The translations under genes were made by a program, and so were the position numbers. This document shows, piece by piece, positions 1-6,373 of a stretch of 14,610 nt of DNA. This DNA is from an uncultured Lachnospiraceae bacterium. GTDB lineage: Bacteria > Bacillota_A > Clostridia > Lachnospirales > Lachnospiraceae. The stretch covers positions 1 to 14,610 of the forward strand of contig USDU01000038.1 in assembly GCA_900553635.1 (NCBI GenBank). Reading direction: 5' to 3'. Each line of letters begins with the position of its first letter. Within the stretch, counting starts at the first letter, position 1. The notes beneath the pieces were generated by a model. It was not told the DNA's origin. It made no database searches and saw only the letters and a list, made by a program, of their open reading frames with translations.

Positions 1-1
1 C

Positions 2-265
2 TACGTGGAATTGACTACGGTGGGCCATATGGTGCGGTTCAGCATCAAAAATATCTCTGAGCAGCCACTGAACATCAACGCGGAGGAACTGACTGAACGC
101 TTTATCCGCGGCGACGTGGCCCGCAGCACCGAGGGCAGCGGCTTAGGGCTCTCCATCGCCCGGAATCTGACGGAGCTTCAGAAGGGCAGCTTCAATATCT
201 ATCTGGACGGGGATCTGTTTAAGGTGACGATTATCTTCCCGGAAGCGGAAGAAAAAAACGAATAG
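2..265 (+). CDS. Sensor histidine kinase, C-terminal fragment (HATPase domain)
   Basis: This is the last ~87 codons of a two-component sensor kinase; the 5' part lies outside the window and the frame is open from base 2. The fragment covers the end of the HATPase_c ATP-binding domain. An F-box-like stretch (ERFIRGDVARS) is followed by the G2 box GSGLGLSIARNL, and the protein ends in a beta strand (FKVTIIFP) and a short acidic tail. The G2 glycines close the ATP lid in this family. The kinase would phosphorylate a response regulator, probably encoded upstream. The gene ends just before a hairpin terminator at 279-302, so it is the last gene of its unit and is not linked to the sugar genes. The stimulus cannot be inferred because the sensor region is missing. 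The GTG at base 5 is internal, not a start. Confidence 0.88.
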   Translation, partial: YVELTTVGHMVRFSIKNISEQPLNINAEELTERFIRGDVARSTEGSGLGLSIARNLTELQKGSFNIYLDGDLFKVTIIFPEAEEKNE

Positions 266-278
266 GGATAAAAGTGAG

Positions 279-310
279 CGGCTAGTCTGAAAAGACTAGC
301 CGTTTGGTTA
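279..310 (+). terminator. Rho-independent terminator after the histidine kinase
   Basis: A perfect 10-bp stem (279-288 with 293-302: CGGCTAGTCT / AGACTAGCCG) has a GAAA tetraloop and is followed by TTTGGTT. The U-tract is short, so termination may be incomplete. It lies 14 nt after the kinase stop codon. Confidence 0.75.
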
Positions 311-311
311 G

Positions 312-341
312 TGTACAAAGAACTTTATTTTCCTGTATAAT
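312..341 (+). promoter_or_regulatory. Putative sigma-A-type promoter of the VWA surface protein
   Basis: A perfect TATAAT lies at 336-341, with TGTACA (4/6 match to TTGACA) at 312-317 and an 18-bp spacer. The expected transcription start near 348 leaves about 28 nt before the GTG start at 376, with AGGAGGGG in between. This arrangement argues against the ATG at 358, which would have almost no leader and no ribosome binding site. Confidence 0.6.
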
Positions 342-375
342 AAAAAGGATTTAGAGAATGCAGGAGGGGATAAAA

Positions 376-2253
376 GTGAAGAAACGAGGACTTTTAAAGA
401 AACTGGGCGCATGGTTTTTGACACTTGTGTTGGCTTCAGGCGTGCTGCCCACGGGGATGACTGCGCAGGCAGAGACGGGATCACCTGCCATGAATGAGCC
501 GGCGGGCGGCGCGGCGGATATTGTGCTGGTGCTGGATGTATCCGGCTCGATGGATGATCCGTTTGGCAGTGAAGACACGACAAAAAGAATAGATGGATTG
601 AAGACAGCTGTAGCGGCGTTGGCGGATGAAATACAAAGTATCAATGGCACAGTGGGCGAAGGCGGTGAGAAGCATCGCGTGGCACTGATTAAGTTTGCCG
701 GAGATAAAAGGGAAGAAATAGGAAATGATGAGTATCGACAGGGCCAATACAAGTATAATAATTCACAGATTGTAAAGCCGCTCACGGATGACATGCAGGC
801 TATCAAAGACGGAGCAGGCGGATTAAAGTCATCCGGAGCAACGAGGGCAGATTACGGCCTGGAGCTGGCGGAGAGATATATTACGGTGCATTCCGACAGA
901 CGCCAGATTGTAATTTTTTTCACAGACGGAGGCCCGTCGAGCTTCAGCAATTATGATCCGATGGTTGCCAATGCAGGAGTAGCGGCTGCGAAAAGCATAA
1001 AGGACAAGGGAGCGGAGGTTTATACGATTGGGATTCAGAGCGGAGCGGATGCCGGAGAGGTAACGGAGGCAACTTCGGATTCAAATCGGTTTCTGCATGC
1101 GGTTTCCAGCAACTATCCCAACGCCAAAGCGAATGACAGGGGCAGCTTGGGCGAGCGTACGGGGACGAAAGACTATTATAAGGCAGCAACGAGCGCAGCC
1201 GGAGTAAAAGAGGCCATGCTGTCTGTTCTGGAGAGTATCGGGTCAGAAGCGTCTCCGGTTACACTCGCCCTGACCGGACAGAAAGACCTGTATGAGGAAA
1301 AGGAAAACGAGCTTGCGCCGAAGGAACTGACCGGTGGGGAGTTCCTGTTCCGGCTGGAAGAGGATGTGCCGGAGATCACAGTCCTTTCAGAGGAAAATGC
1401 GGAGACAGCCGGTCAGTCCATGCCGATGCCCGCGGCAGGCGGTACTGAGGTTCGAAATACGGCAGACGGAAGCTTTCGGTTTGGTGAAATTTCATTTACA
1501 AAGCCGGGAACCTATCGGTATAAGGTGACAGAGGCAAATGAAGGAGCTTCCGGGATAACCTATGACCTTTCTGTGTATCATGTGACAGTGAATGTCAGCT
1601 TCTTCGCCGGACAGCTTCAGCTGGAGACAGGCATCAGCAAAGATGGCAGCCAGGAAACGATAGAGAAAATGGTATTCGAAAATCGTTATAAACCGGTGGA
1701 AATCAAGCCTGTGGATGTGATCCTGGAAGCAACGAAGAAGCTGGATGGACGGAAACTGAATGCCGGAGAATTCCATTTTGTGGTGAAGGATGAGAGCGGA
1801 AACGTGGTGCGCAGGGCAGCCAGTGATGCAGACGGCAAAATCGTCTTTGAGCGGCTGACCTTTAAAGAACCGGGCAGCTATACCTACACTATCAGCGAGG
1901 AAAAAGAGCAGCTGGACTATGTGATCTACGACAATACGGTTTATACCTGTACCATAAAGGTTATCCAAAAGGATGACGGTGTACTGGTGGCGGAACTGGA
2001 TACAGAAGGAAAAGAGCCTGTATTTCAAAACAGTTACAAGGAACCGGTGAAACCAGAGGAGACGAAGAAGACAGAAGAACCGAAGAAAACCGGATCTTCA
2101 GGCCATTCCGGCTCATCCGGCAATAAGACACAGACGGCTTCCGTGGCCACCGGTGACCAGAATCCGGTGGAACTGGCCGCAAGCTGTGGGTTCCTGGCTC
2201 TTGCGGGACTGGTAGCTGCGCTCGGATATATCCGCAAAAAACGGTACGAATAA
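376..2253 (+). CDS. Secreted, sortase-anchored VWA-domain surface protein with pilin-like isopeptide domains
   Basis: This is a predicted cell-wall-anchored adhesin or pilus-tip-like protein of 625 residues. The chosen start is GTG 376, because AGGAGGGG at 362-369 sits 6 nt before it; the in-frame ATG at 358 would place that site inside the gene. Residues 1 to ~32 form a signal peptide (MKKRGLLKK, hydrophobic core, then MTAQA). A von Willebrand A domain follows (~45-285), with an intact MIDAS: D54-x-S56-x-S58, T156 and D184 (FFTDGG). Two streptococcal-pilin-type beta domains follow, ~295-440 and ~447-555. Each keeps the Lys/Glu/Asn pattern of self-forming isopeptide bonds: K303/E386/N436 and K454 or K455/E508/N552. 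A Pro/Glu/Lys- and Ser/Gly-rich stalk leads to a sorting signal: VATGD (590-594), a hydrophobic stretch and a basic end (RKKRYE). VATGD is not canonical LPxTG. The gene has its own promoter and terminator and no pilus or sortase neighbours in view. The ligand is unknown. Confidence 0.88.
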   Translation: MKKRGLLKKLGAWFLTLVLASGVLPTGMTAQAETGSPAMNEPAGGAADIVLVLDVSGSMDDPFGSEDTTKRIDGLKTAVAALADEIQSINGTVGEGGEKHRVALIKFAGDKREEIGNDEYRQGQYKYNNSQIVKPLTDDMQAIKDGAGGLKSSGATRADYGLELAERYITVHSDRRQIVIFFTDGGPSSFSNYDPMVANAGVAAAKSIKDKGAEVYTIGIQSGADAGEVTEATSDSNRFLHAVSSNYPNAKANDRGSLGERTGTKDYYKAATSAAGVKEAMLSVLESIGSEASPVTLALTGQKDLYEEKENELAPKELTGGEFLFRLEEDVPEITVLSEENAETAGQSMPMPAAGGTEVRNTADGSFRFGEISFTKPGTYRYKVTEANEGASGITYDLSVYHVTVNVSFFAGQLQLETGISKDGSQETIEKMVFENRYKPVEIKPVDVILEATKKLDGRKLNAGEFHFVVKDESGNVVRRAASDADGKIVFERLTFKEPGSYTYTISEEKEQLDYVIYDNTVYTCTIKVIQKDDGVLVAELDTEGKEPVFQNSYKEPVKPEETKKTEEPKKTGSSGHSGSSGNKTQTASVATGDQNPVELAASCGFLALAGLVAALGYIRKKRYE

Positions 2254-2268
2254 GAAAGAATAAGTGAG

Positions 2269-2303
2269 AAGATAGCTTGCATTCTGTGCAAGCTATCTTT
2301 ATA
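2269..2303 (+). terminator. Rho-independent terminator after the VWA surface protein
   Basis: A perfect 13-bp stem (2269-2281 with 2287-2299: AAGATAGCTTGCA / TGCAAGCTATCTT) has a 5-nt loop TTCTG. It starts 16 nt after the stop codon. The U-run is short (CTTTAT). The next gene's putative -35 and -10 elements overlap the hairpin and its tail. Confidence 0.8.
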
Positions 2304-2305
2304 AT
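2277..2305 (+). promoter_or_regulatory. Candidate promoter of the aconitase-family gene
   Basis: A perfect TATAAT at 2300-2305 follows TTGCAT (2277-2282) with a 17-bp spacer. The -35 matches TTGACA only in TTG. The predicted start near 2312 gives a ~33-nt leader containing GCAGGAGGAG just before ATG 2345. A second TATAAT at 2325-2330 would start transcription inside the ribosome binding site and is less likely. Confidence 0.4.
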
Positions 2306-2344
2306 GATAAGAAAATAGTAAGCGTATAATGCAGGAGGAGAAAC

Positions 2345-4630
2345 ATGGTTCAATTACTGGAAGGCGGAGCATATCTGCTGAACGGAACAGAGATCATACC
2401 GGATACCAGGGACGCGCAGAGCGTGCTGGAGAGCCAGCTTGGCAGCGTGCCCTCTAAGGAAGAGGCCAGAAAGCAGACCATTGCCTATGGAATTCTGGAG
2501 TCACACAATACATCAGGCAACATGGACAAGCTGGAGATTAAATTTGACAAGCTTACGTCCCACGATATTACATTTGTAGGAATTATTCAGACAGCCCGCG
2601 CTTCGGGACTGGAGAAATTCCCGATTCCCTATGTGCTGACCAACTGCCACAACAGCCTTTGCGCCGTGGGCGGCACCATCAACGAGGATGACCACATGTT
2701 TGGCCTGACCTGCGCGAAAAAATACGGCGGCGTCTATGTACCGCCCCATCAGGCAGTCATCCACCAGTTTGCCCGGGAAATGTTGGCAGAGGGCGGCAAG
2801 ATGATTCTGGAATCTGACAGCCATACCCGCTACGGCGCCCTGGGAACTATGGCCATGGGCGAGGGCGGACCGGAGCTGGTAAAGCAGCTGCTGAACAAGA
2901 CCTATGATATCAATATGCCCGGCGTAGTAGGCGTATACCTGACCGGAGAGCCCCAGAAGGGCGTAGGTCCCCAGGACGTGGCGCTGGCTATCATCGGGGC
3001 AGTCTTTGAAAAGGGCTATGTGAACAATAAGGTGATGGAGTTTGTGGGAGACGGCGTCGAGAACCTGAGCGCGGACTTCCGTATTGGCATTGACGTCATG
3101 ACCACAGAGACCACCTGCCTGTCCTCCATCTGGAAGACCGATGACGCCATCAAAGAGTTTTATGAGATTCACGGCAGAGTCGGCGCTTATAAGGAATTAA
3201 AGCCGGGCAAGGTGGCTTACTATGACGGCATGATTTACGTGGACTTAAGCGCTGTGAAGCCGATGATTGCAATGCCGTTCCATCCCAGCAACGTCTACAC
3301 CATTGAGGACGTGAAGGCGAACCTGGGCGATATCCTGCGGGATGTGGAGAAGAAGGCACTGGTATCTCTGGGTGGTGCGGTAGACTATCATCTGACCGAT
3401 AAGATTCGCGACGGCAAGCTCTACGTGGATCAGGGTATCATCGCAGGCTGTGCAGGCGGCGGCTTTGAAAATATCTGCGCGGCAGCGGATATCTTAAAGG
3501 GCGCAAGCATTGGCCCGGATGAATTTACCTTAAGCGTATACCCGGCAAGTATGCCGATTTACATGGAACTGGTAAAAAATGGATCTGCCGCTGCGCTGAT
3601 GGAGACCGGAGCAGTACTGAAGACAGCCTTCTGCGGCCCCTGCTTCGGCGCAGGCGATACGCCGTCCAACAACGGCTTCAGTATCCGTCACTCCACCCGG
3701 AACTTCCCGAACCGGGAGGGTTCCAAGCTCCAGAGCGGCCAGATTGCGTCTGTGGCGCTGATGGATGCCCGTTCCATCGCTGCTACCGCAGCCAACAAGG
3801 GTTACCTGACCGCGGCCACCGAACTGGACGTGGACTTCAGCAACCCGCGTTACTTCTTTGACAGCAAGATTTACGAGAACCGTGTCTTTGACAGCAAGGG
3901 CGTGGCAGATCCGAGCGTAGAGATCAAGTTTGGCCCGAATATCAAGGACTGGCCCGCTATGCCGGCCCTGGCGGAACATCTGATTCTGAAGGTAGTATCG
4001 GAGATTCACGATCCGGTAACCACTACAGACGAGCTGATTCCCTCCGGCGAGACATCCTCTTACCGCTCCAACCCGCTGGGTCTGGCAGAGTTCACCCTGT
4101 CCCGGAAGGATCCGGCTTATGTAGGTCTGGCCAAGGAGATTCAGAAAGCCGAGAAGGCCATCGAGGCAGGAGATTGTCCCGCAGAGGCAGTGCCGGAGCT
4201 GAAACCGGTATTCCAAAATCTGAACGCATGGTATCCGGGCGTGGATAAGACCAACGTGGGCGTGGGCAGTACCATCTTCGCGGTGAAGCCGGGCGACGGC
4301 TCTGCCAGAGAGCAGGCGGCCTCCTGCCAGAAGGTACTGGGCGGCTGGGCCAATATCGCCAATTCCTACGCCACCAAGCGTTACCGCTCCAACCTGATCA
4401 ACTGGGGTATGCTGCCCTTCCTGATTGACGAGGGAACCCTTCCCTTTGCCAAGGGAGACTTCCTCTTTATTCCGGAGATCCGCAAGGCAGTGGAAGAGAA
4501 GAAGGCAGAGATCCCCGTATACGTAAACGGTGAAAAAGACCGGGAAGTAACCCTGAAGCTGGGCGGACTGACCGATGATGAGAGAGAGATCATTCTGAAG
4601 GGCTGTCTGATTAACTATTACAGAGGATAA
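2345..4630 (+). CDS. Aconitase-superfamily hydratase (YbhJ-like 4Fe-4S hydro-lyase)
   Basis: This 761-residue cytosolic protein belongs to the aconitase/IPM-isomerase superfamily, which hydrates or dehydrates hydroxy-carboxylic acids at a 4Fe-4S cluster. The superfamily marks are clear. [19 protein letters not shown] (~157-175) matches the aconitase TDSHT...GxGG region. Candidate cluster ligands are C369 ([13 protein letters not shown]) and C430/C433 ([10 protein letters not shown]). [11 protein letters not shown] (~450-460) matches the substrate-binding SxRNFxGR motif. The C-terminal swivel domain contains [12 protein letters not shown]. Length and layout fit the E. coli YbhJ-like 'hydratase' subgroup better than AcnA (~890 aa) or AcnB. 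Start ATG 2345 has GGAGGAG 4 nt upstream. The gene is bracketed by terminators, so it appears monocistronic. It may serve as the organism's aconitase or act on a related acid; the sequence does not decide the substrate. Confidence 0.85.
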   Translation: MVQLLEGGAYLLNGTEIIPDTRDAQSVLESQLGSVPSKEEARKQTIAYGILESHNTSGNMDKLEIKFDKLTSHDITFVGIIQTARASGLEKFPIPYVLTNCHNSLCAVGGTINEDDHMFGLTCAKKYGGVYVPPHQAVIHQFAREMLAEGGKMILESDSHTRYGALGTMAMGEGGPELVKQLLNKTYDINMPGVVGVYLTGEPQKGVGPQDVALAIIGAVFEKGYVNNKVMEFVGDGVENLSADFRIGIDVMTTETTCLSSIWKTDDAIKEFYEIHGRVGAYKELKPGKVAYYDGMIYVDLSAVKPMIAMPFHPSNVYTIEDVKANLGDILRDVEKKALVSLGGAVDYHLTDKIRDGKLYVDQGIIAGCAGGGFENICAAADILKGASIGPDEFTLSVYPASMPIYMELVKNGSAAALMETGAVLKTAFCGPCFGAGDTPSNNGFSIRHSTRNFPNREGSKLQSGQIASVALMDARSIAATAANKGYLTAATELDVDFSNPRYFFDSKIYENRVFDSKGVADPSVEIKFGPNIKDWPAMPALAEHLILKVVSEIHDPVTTTDELIPSGETSSYRSNPLGLAEFTLSRKDPAYVGLAKEIQKAEKAIEAGDCPAEAVPELKPVFQNLNAWYPGVDKTNVGVGSTIFAVKPGDGSAREQAASCQKVLGGWANIANSYATKRYRSNLINWGMLPFLIDEGTLPFAKGDFLFIPEIRKAVEEKKAEIPVYVNGEKDREVTLKLGGLTDDEREIILKGCLINYYRG

Positions 4631-4642
4631 CAGAAGATAAGG

Positions 4643-4695
4643 AACTCCCTGTGCATTTGTGTGTTGAAACATACGAAATGTACAGGGAGTTTTTT
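4643..4695 (+). terminator. Strong rho-independent terminator after the aconitase-family gene
   Basis: A 10-bp perfect base stem (4643-4652 AACTCCCTGT with 4682-4691 ACAGGGAGTT) continues through a mostly paired upper arm to a small loop near 4665-4668. It is followed by a run of T's (4690-4695). It begins 12 nt after the stop codon and separates this gene from the sugar island. Confidence 0.92.
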
Positions 4696-4859
4696 CGTTT
4701 CGTGAAAATGAAAACAGATTATGAAGTGAAAAAACAAAAAAACACTTCACTGCGAAGCTAAAAAACAAAAAAGTTTGTGCAAATTATATAAAAATAAATA
4801 CAGGAGAAGTGAGAAAAAATCAGGAAAGGGGTACGAAAAATAGAAAAAAGGAGGCAAAC
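4696..4859. other. A-rich intergenic region upstream of the PHI gene, with inverted repeats
   Basis: About 230 bases lie between the terminator and the PHI start codon, and no gene is supported in them. An inverted repeat TGAAGTG (4722-4728) / CACTTCA (4743-4749) has a 14-nt A-rich spacer. An overlapping small palindrome, CTTC-ACTGC-GAAG, lies at 4745-4757. The 16-mer at 4719-4734 recurs with one change at 5677-5692, and ACTGCGAAG (4749-4757) recurs at 11005-11013. These recurrences suggest a shared regulator site. TATAAA at 4787-4792 lacks a convincing -35. GGAGG at 4850-4854 has no start codon at a usable distance. Confidence 0.5.
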
Positions 4860-4888
4860 TTTACTCCATTTGAAGCGCAGAGTAGAAT
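4860..4888 (+). promoter_or_regulatory. Putative island promoter P1 (PHI gene)
   Basis: TTTACT (4860-4865), a 17-bp spacer, and TAGAAT (4883-4888). Transcription would start near 4895, about 31 nt before ATG 4926. The same -35, spacing and near-identical -10 recur at 5638-5666 and 11134-11162, also just upstream of island genes. Confidence 0.65.
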
Positions 4889-4925
4889 GAAATCACAAAA
4901 AAGAATGAGGGGCGTGGAGAAAGAA

Positions 4926-5474
4926 ATGCATGAAATAAGCGAAGTTTTAGAGGAATTGTGTAAAACAGTAAAAAGGGTTTCGTATGAAGAGGAGACAGCG
5001 ATTGCCTCTGCAATTCAGAAAGCAAAAAGGGTATTTGTAGCCGGTTCGGGAAGAAGCGGGCTGATTGCAAGCTGTTTTGCCATGCGGCTGATGCAAAGCG
5101 GAATCACAGCATACAGAGTAGGAGAATGTACGACGCCGGCGATTGAAGCAGACGATCTTCTTCTTATTACCAGTGGCTCGGGTGAAACAGGAGCTTTGGT
5201 TAAAAATGCGGAAACAGCAAAGAAGGTTGGTGCAAAGATTGCGCTTATTACCATTTATCCGGAGTCTGCAATAGGTAAAATGGCAGATGTAATTCTGCAG
5301 ATAGCGGCGTCCAGCAAATTTGATGAGGGGAAAAAATCACATTCTATCCAGCCTATGGGAAGCCTGTTTGAGCAAAGTCTGATGATTTGTTCAGATTACA
5401 TTATGATGATATTAATGGAACAGCTCGGGCTTACAGGAGAAAGCATGTTTCAGAGACATGCCAATCTGGAATAA
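4926..5474 (+). CDS. hxlB: 6-phospho-3-hexuloisomerase-like SIS-domain protein
   Basis: This 182-residue single-SIS-domain isomerase resembles HxlB/PHI, which interconverts D-arabino-3-hexulose 6-phosphate and fructose 6-phosphate in the ribulose monophosphate pathway. Phosphosugar-binding loops are VAGSGRSG (~38-45) and ITSGSGETG (~81-89). A conserved MGSLFEQS (144-151) carries the likely catalytic Glu149, and the C-terminus MFQRHANLE is characteristic of PHI. The frame is open back to GTG 4809, but ATG 4926 is preferred: GGAG (4916-4919) lies 6 nt upstream, the length matches the family (~185 aa), and the promoter-like element at 4860-4888 would place earlier starts before or within the promoter. 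No hexulose-6-phosphate synthase is in view, so a related isomerisation in sugar catabolism is possible. The gene appears monocistronic, 230 bp before the next gene. Confidence 0.85.
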   Translation: MHEISEVLEELCKTVKRVSYEEETAIASAIQKAKRVFVAGSGRSGLIASCFAMRLMQSGITAYRVGECTTPAIEADDLLLITSGSGETGALVKNAETAKKVGAKIALITIYPESAIGKMADVILQIAASSKFDEGKKSHSIQPMGSLFEQSLMICSDYIMMILMEQLGLTGESMFQRHANLE

Positions 5475-5637
5475 ACGAAAAAAGAAATAAATGTAAAAAC
5501 GAAGTAAAAAGAAACGTGAAATAATTCATATTGAAGTGCGAAAAGTGAAGAATTCTATGTTTTTCACAATAATTCACATAAAATGTTGCGAAAAACAGGA
5601 TATAACTGGGCAAAATATAAGAAAAAAAGACCGTCTG
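5475..5637. other. A-rich intergenic region with inverted repeats
   Basis: This stretch between the PHI gene and promoter P2 has no supported gene and no classical U-tract terminator. It contains GAAGTAAA (5501-5508), which is the reverse complement of the TTTACTTC at 5638-5645. It also holds several GTGAA/GAAG-type words, a small TTCA-TAT-TGAA palindrome (5525-5535), and the long inverted repeat at 5558-5597 listed separately. Confidence 0.5.
5558..5597. repeat. 12-bp imperfect inverted repeat (hairpin or operator candidate)
   Basis: TGTTTTTCACAA (5558-5569) pairs with TTGCGAAAAACA (5586-5597) with a single A/C mismatch, leaving a 16-nt AT-rich centre. No T-run follows on either strand, so it is not a typical terminator. 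It may be a regulator-binding site or a stem protecting the 3' end of the PHI mRNA. Confidence 0.55.
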
Positions 5638-5666
5638 TTTACTTCAATCCTTTAGATTGATAGTAT
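5638..5666 (+). promoter_or_regulatory. Putative island promoter P2 (enzyme operon), spacer is a palindrome
   Basis: TTTACT (5638-5643), a 17-bp spacer, and TAGTAT (5661-5666). The spacer is exactly an inverted repeat: TCAATC (5644-5649), CTTTA, GATTGA (5655-5660). A wider inverted repeat, ACTTCAAT (5641-5648) / ATTGAAGT (5670-5677), spans the -10. A repressor bound here would block RNA polymerase. The predicted transcription start near 5673 gives a ~32-nt leader with GGAG at 5693-5696. Confidence 0.65.
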
Positions 5667-5704
5667 TGAATTGAAGTTATGAAGCGAAAAAAGGAGCAAA
5701 AAAG

Positions 5705-6373
5705 ATGGCAGAGGTAAGTATTTCAGCGCTTGCAGCGGATTTCTTTCATATAGAACGGGATTTAAATAAAATCGAAGAAAGCGGGGCGGACTGGGTCCAT
5801 GTAGATATGATGGACGGCCATTTCGTGCCGCTGTTTGGCTTTAATCAGCCACAGGTGCGGCAGATGACGGACTGGAACAGGGCCTGCGGAGACGTTCATC
5901 TGATGGCGGAGCTGACACAGGCAATGCTGGAAGAGTGCCTGAAGCTTCCACTTCAAAAGCTGACACTGCATGTGGAAGCGGCACAGCCGGAGCAGCTGGT
6001 GAATTATCTGCAGCAGATAGAAGCGAAGGGGATTGAGCCTGGGCTGGCGATTGCTCCTGATACGGAGGCGGATAAGCTACTTCCGTTTTTAACCTATATA
6101 AAGGAGATTCTGGTAATGAGCTGCGCCCCGGGCACGGAGGGAGCAGTTTTCCGGGAGACGACCTTCGACAGAATCCGGGATATCCGCCGGATGTTGAATG
6201 AAAAAAAACCGGAATGCGAGATTGCGGTGGATGGCGGCTTAAATGAGGAACGCGCGGTACGTTGTATAGAGAGCGGAGCGAACCGGGTAATTATAGGAAG
6301 AGCATTTTTTGCGTCGGAAGACGGGAAAGGAATGGTAGAGCGTGTTAGGAAAACATCTGTTGGGAATCTATGA
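5705..6373 (+). CDS. Ribulose-phosphate 3-epimerase family protein (divergent)
   Basis: This 222-residue TIM-barrel protein is related to Rpe and AlsE, which epimerise C3 of D-ketose phosphates (ribulose-5-P/xylulose-5-P, or allulose-6-P/fructose-6-P). The metal and acid-base residues are present: S5 in VSISALAADF, H32 and D34 in HVDMMDGHFVP, H65 in DVHLMAE, and D176 in IAVDGGLN. The phosphate-binding GANRVIIGRAFF is near 192-203. It is unusual that the conserved VNPGFGGQ loop is replaced by SCAPGTEGAVF (139-149), and LTFGP after HFVP is replaced by LFGFNQP. This suggests a specialised paralogue rather than the housekeeping Rpe. It is the first gene of the enzyme operon; its 3' end overlaps the UlaE-type gene by 32 nt. 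Start ATG 5705 has GGAG 8 nt upstream. The D-ketose phosphate substrate is inferred, not shown. Confidence 0.82.
   Translation: MAEVSISALAADFFHIERDLNKIEESGADWVHVDMMDGHFVPLFGFNQPQVRQMTDWNRACGDVHLMAELTQAMLEECLKLPLQKLTLHVEAAQPEQLVNYLQQIEAKGIEPGLAIAPDTEADKLLPFLTYIKEILVMSCAPGTEGAVFRETTFDRIRDIRRMLNEKKPECEIAVDGGLNEERAVRCIESGANRVIIGRAFFASEDGKGMVERVRKTSVGNL

Noticed and set aside
358..375. ATG 358 as start of the VWA surface protein
   Set aside because: AGGAGGGG lies downstream of it and is correctly spaced for GTG 376; ATG 358 would have almost no leader after the TATAAT at 336.
1492..2028. Minus-strand open frame of 178 codons within the VWA protein gene
   Set aside because: It is a shadow of the pilin-like domain region and has no recognisable protein features.
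2325..2330. TATAAT as -10 for the aconitase-family gene
   Set aside because: Initiation would fall around 2337, inside the ribosome binding site, and there is no matching -35.
3530..4768. Long minus-strand open frame (412 codons) opposite the aconitase-family gene
   Set aside because: It is antisense to a gene with clear family motifs, has no recognisable domain and no convincing ribosome binding site, and crosses the strong terminator. It is a codon-bias shadow.
4809..4925. Upstream extension of the PHI-like protein to GTG 4809 or ATG 4887/4905
   Set aside because: The extra N-terminus is Lys/Arg-rich with no homology, the start at 4809 has a badly spaced site, and the promoter-like element at 4860-4888 lies in this stretch. 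ATG 4926 has GGAG and gives the family length.
5475..5704. Riboswitch or small RNA in the PHI-epimerase gap
   Set aside because: Only AT-rich sequence and simple inverted repeats are seen. No conserved riboswitch core or terminator-antiterminator pair could be recognised.
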